From positions 1-8,534 of the forward strand of contig CAMPKG010000137.1 of NCBI GenBank assembly GCA_946887085.1: a DNA stretch of 8,534 nucleotides. Reading direction: 5' to 3'. The first letter of the stretch is position 1. Each line of letters opens with the position of its first letter. Shown piece by piece: positions 1-5,425 of the stretch. The position numbers and the translations under genes were made by a program. The notes under the pieces are model-generated. The model did no database searches, had not been told where the DNA came from, and worked only from the letters and a program-made list of their open reading frames with translations. The stretch comes from an uncultured Sphingobacteriales bacterium. GTDB lineage: Bacteria; Bacteroidota; Bacteroidia; Chitinophagales; Chitinophagaceae.

Positions 1-149
1 GTATTACTGAAAGGGTAAAACGTTTTGGCATAGGCGAGGTCATCAACGAGATAGGTAAAACGCTTTGCCACTTCGTCGGGGTCATCGGCGGGTTCCTCGT
101 AACTCTTCCAGCGGTCAATATTCTTTTTTATGAACTGCCCTTCACGCAT
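1..149 (-). CDS. Stage II sporulation protein M family membrane protein, N-terminal fragment
   Basis: The reverse strand opens with ATG at 149-147 and runs without a stop to the window edge, giving about 49 residues that begin MREGQFIKKNIDRW and later contain LVDDLAYAKTFYP. From memory of the family, this N-terminus (an MRE-xx-FIKxN start, a W, and an NDLAY/DDLAY-x-x-T-YP block) is characteristic of the Bacteroidota SpoIIM/DUF95-type integral membrane proteins. Despite the name, these occur in non-sporulating bacteria, and their function there is not established. The visible part is the soluble N-terminus; the membrane segments would lie beyond position 1. The gene is divergent from an RDD-family gene, a pairing I recall as common in Bacteroidota, often beside MoxR/DUF58 genes that cannot be seen here. 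A weak -7-like TAACTTTA lies on this strand at 172-165. The family call rests on a short fragment. Confidence 0.72.
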   Translation of the reverse strand, partial: MREGQFIKKNIDRWKSYEEPADDPDEVAKRFTYLVDDLAYAKTFYPFSN

Positions 150-193
150 GATAATTGCTGCAGGTAAAGTTAAAAGGTATAACCATATCTTGC

Positions 194-201
194 TACATTT
201 G
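194..201 (+). promoter_or_regulatory. Candidate Bacteroidota -7 element for the RDD gene
   Basis: TACATTTG matches the Bacteroidota -7 consensus TAnnTTTG exactly. It ends only 8 bases before the ATG at 210, so transcription would start at or very near the start codon and the mRNA would be nearly leaderless. The -33 position at about 170-173 reads TTAA, a poor match to TTTG. The whole divergent spacer with the SpoIIM-family gene is 60 bases (150-209). Confidence 0.4.
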
Positions 202-209
202 TCAGGCTC

Positions 210-935
210 ATGAGTATAATAACTGTTCCAACGGCGTTCAACATCGACCTTGAGTTCAGGATTGCCCCTTTCCACAAACGCCTGCTCGCCTGGATCATCG
301 ACCTGGTCATTGTTTACGGCTATATATTGCTCATGTTCCGGTTTGTAGTTTCGCTTTTCGAGACCAGCAACTACCTGGGAGATGCTTTTGCTATGGTGTT
401 CGTGATCGTTCCTGCTTTTTGTTACCACTTGCTGATGGAATTGTTTTTCAACGGCCGCTCGGTTGGTAAAATGGCGCTCGGGCTTAAAGTATTGGACCTT
501 GGCGGAAAGGAGGCAACGGTCAGCCAATACCTTCTGCGCTGGATCTTCAGGATGGTGGATATGGGGGTGACGTTAGGAGCCGGAGCATTATTTTCAGCAG
601 CGCTTACGCAATACAGCCAACGCCTTGGCGATCTGTTAGCAGGCACCATCGTGATCGACCAGCGGCGCGAAACTCATTTGCATGAGACCATCCATCTCGA
701 CCTGGATGAAGCCCATTACGAAGTTTCTTACCCGCAGGTAATGCGTCTTACCGACCGGGATATCAATGGTATCCGCAACCTGCTGGCAATGAAGGAAGGC
801 AATCGCGATAATGAGAACTATATAGTGCAGGTAACGTGCCGCATTAAAGAAGTGCTGGAAATAGAAACCGAAATGGAACCACGTGAACTACTGCAGGTAC
901 TGCTCAACGATTATAATTTCCTCACAAAGAAATAG
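210..935 (+). CDS. RDD-family integral membrane protein
   Basis: This 241-residue protein has the features of an RDD domain: an Arg-to-Asp first helix (KRLLAWIIDLVIVYGY, residues 23-38, with R24 and D31), a second hydrophobic segment at about 58-80, the conserved NGRSVGKMALGLKVL block at 81-95, a third hydrophobic stretch at about 115-135, and QRLGDLLAGT at 137-146. Known RDD proteins are small inner-membrane proteins of mostly unknown function, with transport or accessory roles proposed for some. Residues about 155-241 form a charged, predicted cytoplasmic tail containing LTDRDINGIRNLL and a helical end, which I recall as frequent in Bacteroidota members. The ATG at 210 leaves only a short hydrophilic N-terminus before the first helix, as expected. 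The start has no clear ribosome binding site. The gene is divergent from the SpoIIM-family gene and convergent with the methyltransferase gene, with no base between the two stop codons. Confidence 0.88.
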   Translation: MSIITVPTAFNIDLEFRIAPFHKRLLAWIIDLVIVYGYILLMFRFVVSLFETSNYLGDAFAMVFVIVPAFCYHLLMELFFNGRSVGKMALGLKVLDLGGKEATVSQYLLRWIFRMVDMGVTLGAGALFSAALTQYSQRLGDLLAGTIVIDQRRETHLHETIHLDLDEAHYEVSYPQVMRLTDRDINGIRNLLAMKEGNRDNENYIVQVTCRIKEVLEIETEMEPRELLQVLLNDYNFLTKK

Positions 936-2348
936 CTATCTCAGTTCCAGCAGGGTCACATTCTCTATATGGTGTGTATGCGGGAACATGTCTACCGGCT
1001 GCAGGCGTGTTACCTTGTAAGCTTCGTCCAGCAGTTGCAGGTCACGGGCCTGTGTAGCGGGGTTGCAGCTTACGTACACCACTTTGGGGGCACGGATGCG
1101 TAAAAGCTGCTGCACCAGTTTCTCATGCATGCCGGCTCTTGGCGGGTCGGTGATGATCACATCGGGACGGCCGTGCTCCGCAAAAAAATCGTCCGTACAT
1201 ATGTCGGCCACGTCACCTGCGTAGAATTTGCAATGTGTCAACCCGTTCATAGCTGCATTCTCATAGGCGTCTTTCACTGCGTCTTCAACTACCTCTATGC
1301 CTATTACTTTCTTAGCCTGTTTGGAGCAGAAAATGCCAATACTTCCGGTTCCGCAATAAAGGTCATACAGTGTTTCAGTACCGGTAAGTCCGGCAAACTC
1401 GCGCGTTACTTTGTACAGTTCCTCAGCCTGGTAGGTATTGGTCTGGAAAAATGATTTAGGCGAAATTTTAAAGCGAAAATCCTCAAGTGTTTCTTCAATG
1501 TATCCTTTGCCCTCATAAGTATGCACCTCGAGGTCATGAATGCTGTCGTTTACCTTCGGATTGATGGTATAATGAAGGGTGGTAATACCGGGTATACTCG
1601 CAAGGACATGGTCAAGGATGGCTTTGCGGTCTTTCTTATCCTCATATCCTAATACCAGGTTGATGAGTATCTCGCCGGTACGTGCCACGCGTATTATCAC
1701 GTTTCTTAACCAGCCTGAGTGTGCGCGGTAATCGTAATAAGGCATTTTATTGGCTTCGGCAAAGCTGCGCAAAGTTGTCAGTAACAGGTTCGTGGGCTCC
1801 TTTTGCAGGTAACAGGTGTGGATCTCCACCACCTTATCAAATAGCCCCGGTGCGTGGAAACCCAGTACGGGTTCCATTGGCAATATCGCATTGCCGGCTT
1901 CCTTTATTTCTTCGTAAGTGCGGTAGCGGTGGGTACAAAAAGTAAACTCCAGCTTGTTGCGATAGTAGCGCTCGTGGGTGCTGCCGATGATGGGTTGCAT
2001 TTCGGGCAGCTCCACGCGGCCTATGCGACTTAGCTGATCAAGCACCTGCTGCTGTTTATATTTCAATTGCAGCTCATAGGGCAGCATTTGCCATTTACAA
2101 CCGCCGCAGGTACCGAAGTGGGCGCAGAACGCCTCAATACGGTCGGGGGAGGGCTGTACCAGCTCCAGCATTTTTCCCTCGGCCCAGGCCTTTTTGTTTT
2201 TCATCACCCGCACGTTGATGACATCGCCGGGGATAACGTTTTCTACAAACAATACTTTGCCGTCTTCAAGATGCGCGATGCTTTTCCCTTCGGCTGCATA
2301 AGCGTTTATCTTAATATTATTGATCTCCGGTTTTTTCTTCCTTGCCAA
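936..2348 (-). CDS. rlmD: 23S rRNA (uracil-C5)-methyltransferase, RlmD/RumA family
   Basis: This 470-residue protein is an S-adenosylmethionine-dependent RNA m5U methyltransferase of the RlmD/RumA (COG2265) family; the expected substrate is a 23S rRNA uridine such as U1939 (E. coli numbering). In order it has a TRAM-like beta domain (about 10-65), the [4Fe-4S] cysteines C75-x5-C81-x2-C84 (AFCAHFGTCGGC) with a probable fourth ligand C179 (IHTCYL), SFFQTN at 299-304, the SAM-binding motif YDLYCGTGSIG at 328-338, TDPPRAG at 400-406, and the catalytic nucleophile C428 in VSCNP. All catalytic landmarks are present, so it should be active. Some Bacteroidota homologues are simply named RumA, and target specificity (U1939 or another site) cannot be read from the sequence. 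The start is TTG at 2348-2346: an in-frame stop lies just upstream (2366-2364) and the next in-frame ATG is residue 49, inside the TRAM domain. The N-terminus MARKKKPEI also looks normal for the family. Confidence 0.93.
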   Translation of the reverse strand: MARKKKPEINNIKINAYAAEGKSIAHLEDGKVLFVENVIPGDVINVRVMKNKKAWAEGKMLELVQPSPDRIEAFCAHFGTCGGCKWQMLPYELQLKYKQQQVLDQLSRIGRVELPEMQPIIGSTHERYYRNKLEFTFCTHRYRTYEEIKEAGNAILPMEPVLGFHAPGLFDKVVEIHTCYLQKEPTNLLLTTLRSFAEANKMPYYDYRAHSGWLRNVIIRVARTGEILINLVLGYEDKKDRKAILDHVLASIPGITTLHYTINPKVNDSIHDLEVHTYEGKGYIEETLEDFRFKISPKSFFQTNTYQAEELYKVTREFAGLTGTETLYDLYCGTGSIGIFCSKQAKKVIGIEVVEDAVKDAYENAAMNGLTHCKFYAGDVADICTDDFFAEHGRPDVIITDPPRAGMHEKLVQQLLRIRAPKVVYVSCNPATQARDLQLLDEAYKVTRLQPVDMFPHTHHIENVTLLELR

Positions 2349-2375
2349 TTTGCAAAAGCTTAGTTAAATGAGCGG

Positions 2376-2383
2376 CAAAATTA
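2376..2383 (-). promoter_or_regulatory. Candidate -7 element for the rlmD-like gene
   Basis: Read on the minus strand, this is TAATTTTG, an exact match to the Bacteroidota TAnnTTTG -7 element, 27 bases upstream of the TTG start. It would give a 5' leader of about 20 bases. I do not see a TTTG-like -33 element at the expected spacing (about 2404-2408), so the call rests on the -7 match alone. Confidence 0.4.
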
Positions 2384-2394
2384 CAACCGATGGA

Positions 2395-2426
2395 TTAGGA
2401 TAGACTGTCTTCTTTCATTAATTTTG
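2395..2426 (+). promoter_or_regulatory. Candidate promoter of the thioredoxin-thioredoxin-isomerase operon
   Basis: The -7 element TAATTTTG lies at 2419-2426 and a TTAG (3 of 4 to the TTTG -33 consensus) at 2395-2398, with 20 bases between them, which fits the Bacteroidota spacing of about 19-21. Transcription would start near 2432, leaving a leader of about 65 bases before the preferred ATG at 2499. The -33 regions of this promoter and of the opposite rlmD promoter occupy the same stretch, so the two are back to back. Confidence 0.42.
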
Positions 2427-2498
2427 ACAACTACCATATAATGCTTGATGTCCTTTCGTAATATAGGTGTCAGGCAATGGTCTTCACAACGGATAAGT

Positions 2499-3947
2499 AT
2501 GAAACAAACTTTATTTACCCTGTTGCTCCTCGCAGGTATGGCGAACCTTGTATCTGCCGCCAACGGTTACAAGATACAGGTCAAGTTTACCGACCGCAAC
2601 CTTAAGGATTCTATGGTTTACCTGGCGCACTATTACGGTAAACCGATGCCTACTATCTACAAGACCGATTCTGCCATCTTCGATAAGAATAATGTAGCAA
2701 CTATCGAAAGTAAAGACAGCACACTCGGTGGTATCTACATCATCCTGCTGGGCGACAAACAGACCTATTTTGAGTTTCTGCTCAACAATGGCGATGACAT
2801 GGCGATCACGGCCAACTCTAAGGAACTTCCGGGCGGGCTGAGTTTTAAGAACTCGCCGGAAAATGAGCGTTTTTTGTCTTATGTAGGCTATTTGAGGGAA
2901 TATGGCGCTAAAACGCAGCAGTACCTGCAGGAACTGGCAAAAGCTAAAACTAAGGCTGACAGCGCCCTGGTTATTGAAAAGGCCAATGCTGAATCAAAAG
3001 CCGTGACCAGGTACCGTAACGACTATGCCCAGAAATATCCGGGCACGTTAATGGCCAATATCTTCAATGCGCTGGAAGCTCCCAAAGTGCCGGAGGGCAC
3101 TCATTATCTGCCTGACGGGAAAGTCGACAGCTTTTTTGCCTACAATTATTACCGCGCCCATTACTGGGATAAGTTTCCTTTTAATGACAACAGGATAATA
3201 CATACACCGGTTTACGAAGGCAAGCTCCACGAGTATTTCAACCAGATGCTGCCGCCGCTGCCTGATACTTTTAAAGCCGAAGCCGATAAGCTATTGGAAA
3301 AGTCGCGTGCGGGAGCAGAAGTCTTTAAGTATACGCTGCACACGCTGGCTAAATATGCGCAGGACAGCAAGGTGATGGGTATGGACGAGGCCTTCGTACA
3401 TTTAGTTGAGAACTATTACATGAAGGGTGATGCATTCTGGTTGAATGCAGAGCAGTTGGCAAATTATACAGACCGTGCGCAGAAAATAGCACCCAACGTT
3501 CTCGGCAACGTGGCCCCTGAATTGAAAATGGTCGATCTAAATAACAAACCGCAAACCCTTTCGGGTGTAAAAGCCAAGTATACCCTGCTTGTATTCTGGT
3601 CGCCTACCTGCGGCAGCTGTCTTACCGAAGTTCCAAAGATCGATTCGCTGTACCGGGCAGTGCTGAAAGACAAAGGGGTGAAAATATTCGCTGTGCGTAC
3701 AGATAGCGATGTGAAGATCTGGAAAGAAAAACTTGACCAGTTCAAGATCAACGACTGGACGAACGTTTACGATCCCGAACATAAATCAAATTACAAAGCC
3801 CTTTATGATGTATATGGCACGCCGTCGGTTTACCTGCTCGATGAGAAAAAGATCATCCGTGGTAAAAAACTCGACCATAACAACATAATCCGCCTTATCG
3901 AAATACTTGAATCGCAGAATGTCACAACCAACAAAAACAAATCGTAA
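2499..3947 (+). CDS. Secreted thioredoxin-fold protein, DUF4369/DUF5106-type, CGSC active site
   Basis: This 482-residue protein is probably periplasmic or envelope-located and acts on thiols or disulfides. It begins with a Sec signal peptide (hydrophobic core 4-17, likely cleavage after LVSA, residue 20). It continues with a beta-rich DUF4369-like region (about 22-115, including YLAHYYGK and YFEFLLNNGDD), a helical DUF5106-like region (about 185-325, including HYWDKFPF and KVMGMDEAFVHLVENYY) and a TlpA/ResA-like thioredoxin domain (about 334-472). The redox motif is WSPTCGSC (C371, C374), and the cis-proline is P442 in YGTPSVYLLD. The ATG at 2499 is preferred over in-frame TTG/ATG codons at 2445/2448, because those would add 17-18 polar residues before the signal peptide. 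It is the first gene of a three-gene operon, and the next gene is its tandem paralogue, starting 10 bases after its stop. Whether it reduces, oxidises or isomerises disulfides cannot be told; no DsbD/CcdA-type partner is in the window. Confidence 0.86.
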   Translation: MKQTLFTLLLLAGMANLVSAANGYKIQVKFTDRNLKDSMVYLAHYYGKPMPTIYKTDSAIFDKNNVATIESKDSTLGGIYIILLGDKQTYFEFLLNNGDDMAITANSKELPGGLSFKNSPENERFLSYVGYLREYGAKTQQYLQELAKAKTKADSALVIEKANAESKAVTRYRNDYAQKYPGTLMANIFNALEAPKVPEGTHYLPDGKVDSFFAYNYYRAHYWDKFPFNDNRIIHTPVYEGKLHEYFNQMLPPLPDTFKAEADKLLEKSRAGAEVFKYTLHTLAKYAQDSKVMGMDEAFVHLVENYYMKGDAFWLNAEQLANYTDRAQKIAPNVLGNVAPELKMVDLNNKPQTLSGVKAKYTLLVFWSPTCGSCLTEVPKIDSLYRAVLKDKGVKIFAVRTDSDVKIWKEKLDQFKINDWTNVYDPEHKSNYKALYDVYGTPSVYLLDEKKIIRGKKLDHNNIIRLIEILESQNVTTNKNKS

Positions 3948-3957
3948 AACATCATCA

Positions 3958-5391
3958 ATGCAAAAGTCTTTATTGGCCCTCATTTGTTTTTTTGTATTTG
4001 CCACGCAGACCGTCGCCAAAGATGGTTTTCGTGTACAGGTTAAATTGCCGGGTGTAAAGGATACCATGGCTTATCTCGCCCATTACTATGGGAAAGCGCT
4101 GCCTACCATTTACAAGACCGATTCGGCAAAATTCGATAAGTCGGGTACGGTCACGTTTCAAAGCAAGGATAGCCTGCTTGGCGGTATTTACATGGTGCTG
4201 CTGTCGGACAAGAAAACCTATTTCGAATTTTTGCTGGACAATGGTGATGATTTTACAATAACAGCAGATCTCAACGATCTCCCTTACTCGATGAAATTCA
4301 AAAACTCACCAGAGAACGAAAGGTTTTTGGAATACATCAACTTCCTCCGCGATTTTGGTAAGAAGCAGGAAGAGTATGTTGCAGATATCGCTAAGGCGAA
4401 AACAAAAGACGATACCGCGGCGGTACACAAAAAATATGAGCCCATTGGCCGGTCGCTGATAGAGTTCCGTAAGAACTATGTGAAAAAATACCCCGGTTCA
4501 TTCGTGTCCTCTGTTTTCAACGCCATGGAGATGCCCGAGGTACCTAAGGATAAAGAGAAGAAAGCGGATGGAACCGTGGACTCCATGTTTGCCTACAACT
4601 ATTACAAAGACCATTACTGGGATAAATTCCCTTTCCACGACGACAGGATCATCAATTCACCGATCTATGACGCCAAGCTGGATGAGTTTATGAGCAAGCT
4701 GGTATTGCCGCTGGAAGACAGTGTTACCAAGGAGTCTGATGTGCTGCTTGCCAAATCACGCGGCAGCAAGGAAATATTCAAATACACGCTCTGGTGGCTC
4801 ACCAAATTTGCCGAGAACAGCAAAGTAATGGGCATGGACGCCGTATTCGTTTATCTGGTGGAGAACTATTATATGAAGGGCGATGCCTATTGGCTGGAAC
4901 CCGACCAGCTGAAAAAATATATTGACCGTGCGCATGATATTGCACCGAACGTAATAGGTAATGTAGCGCCCGAGATCAAGCTGCAGGATTATAAAAACCC
5001 GAAAATTCAACATTCGCTGCACGATGTGAAGGCGAAATACACGATGGTATTGTTCTGGGCACCGGATTGCGGCCATTGCCGTACCGAGATACCCATCCTG
5101 GACTCTTTGTACAAGGCCGACCTGAAAGCCCGCGGGGTAAAGATATACGCTGTAAAAAATGGCGGAACTGACAAAGAGATGCAGGAAATGCTGGACAAGC
5201 ATAAACTGACCGACTGGATCCATGTGCACGATCCCGAGCGCAAATCGAGATACAGGGCTGACTATGATATTTATAGCACACCTGTTATATATTTGCTCGA
5301 CGAGAAAAAGATCATCAGGGGCAAACGTATCGACCATTCAAATATCGTAACCCTGATCGAAATGCTCGAAAAGAAAGCGGCAAAAAATTAA
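3958..5391 (+). CDS. Secreted thioredoxin-fold protein, DUF4369/DUF5106-type, CGHC active site
   Basis: This 477-residue paralogue of the preceding gene is collinear with it from end to end, with roughly 60% identity by eye. Both active-site cysteines (C371, C374) and the cis-proline (P442 in YSTPVIYLLD) fall at the same residue numbers in both. It has a signal peptide (core about 4-18, cleavage probably after TVA, residue 20), a DUF4369-like region (about 20-112), a DUF5106-like region (about 185-325, with HYWDKFPF and KVMGMDAVFVYLVENYY) and a C-terminal thioredoxin domain. The active site WAPDCGHC has the dipeptide of protein disulfide isomerase, which in other proteins goes with a more oxidising potential than thioredoxin CGPC; a role in disulfide formation or shuffling is therefore possible but inferred. 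The ATG at 3958 puts the signal peptide at the N-terminus. A TTG at 3907 in frame would overlap the upstream gene by 41 bases and add a polar leader, so I rejected it. Ten bases separate it from the upstream stop, consistent with cotranscription. Confidence 0.87.
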   Translation: MQKSLLALICFFVFATQTVAKDGFRVQVKLPGVKDTMAYLAHYYGKALPTIYKTDSAKFDKSGTVTFQSKDSLLGGIYMVLLSDKKTYFEFLLDNGDDFTITADLNDLPYSMKFKNSPENERFLEYINFLRDFGKKQEEYVADIAKAKTKDDTAAVHKKYEPIGRSLIEFRKNYVKKYPGSFVSSVFNAMEMPEVPKDKEKKADGTVDSMFAYNYYKDHYWDKFPFHDDRIINSPIYDAKLDEFMSKLVLPLEDSVTKESDVLLAKSRGSKEIFKYTLWWLTKFAENSKVMGMDAVFVYLVENYYMKGDAYWLEPDQLKKYIDRAHDIAPNVIGNVAPEIKLQDYKNPKIQHSLHDVKAKYTMVLFWAPDCGHCRTEIPILDSLYKADLKARGVKIYAVKNGGTDKEMQEMLDKHKLTDWIHVHDPERKSRYRADYDIYSTPVIYLLDEKKIIRGKRIDHSNIVTLIEMLEKKAAKN

Positions 5392-5425
5392 TTTATAAGT
5401 AAACACAACGAATAAACATACACAC

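Noticed and set aside
2424..2442. A TTGACA (2424-2429) and a TATAAT (2437-2442), resembling sigma-70 boxes.
   Set aside because: Only 7 bases separate them instead of about 17, and Bacteroidota use TAnnTTTG promoters. The TTGACA overlaps the better-fitting TAATTTTG.
2445..2498. Upstream in-frame start (TTG 2445 / ATG 2448) for the first thioredoxin gene.
   Set aside because: It would put 17-18 polar residues before the signal peptide; the ATG at 2499 places the hydrophobic core correctly.
3907..3957. Upstream in-frame start for the second thioredoxin gene, overlapping the first.
   Set aside because: It starts with TTG, overlaps the upstream gene by 41 bases and buries the signal peptide; the ATG at 3958 fits better and aligns with the paralogue.
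3958..4020. Cys10 in the second thioredoxin signal peptide as a possible lipoprotein anchor.
   Set aside because: The preceding residues (ALI) do not form a lipobox, and the cysteine sits within the hydrophobic core; a normal cleavage site follows at residue 20.
3842..5316. Short identical DNA words (such as GAGAAAAAGATCATC) shared by the two thioredoxin genes.
   Set aside because: They encode the conserved DEKKII segment and are explained by the gene duplication; they are not a separate repeat element.
4756..5337. A 193-residue open frame on the minus strand inside the second thioredoxin gene.
   Set aside because: It lies wholly antisense to a gene with clear family motifs. Its translation has no recognisable motif or convincing start context.
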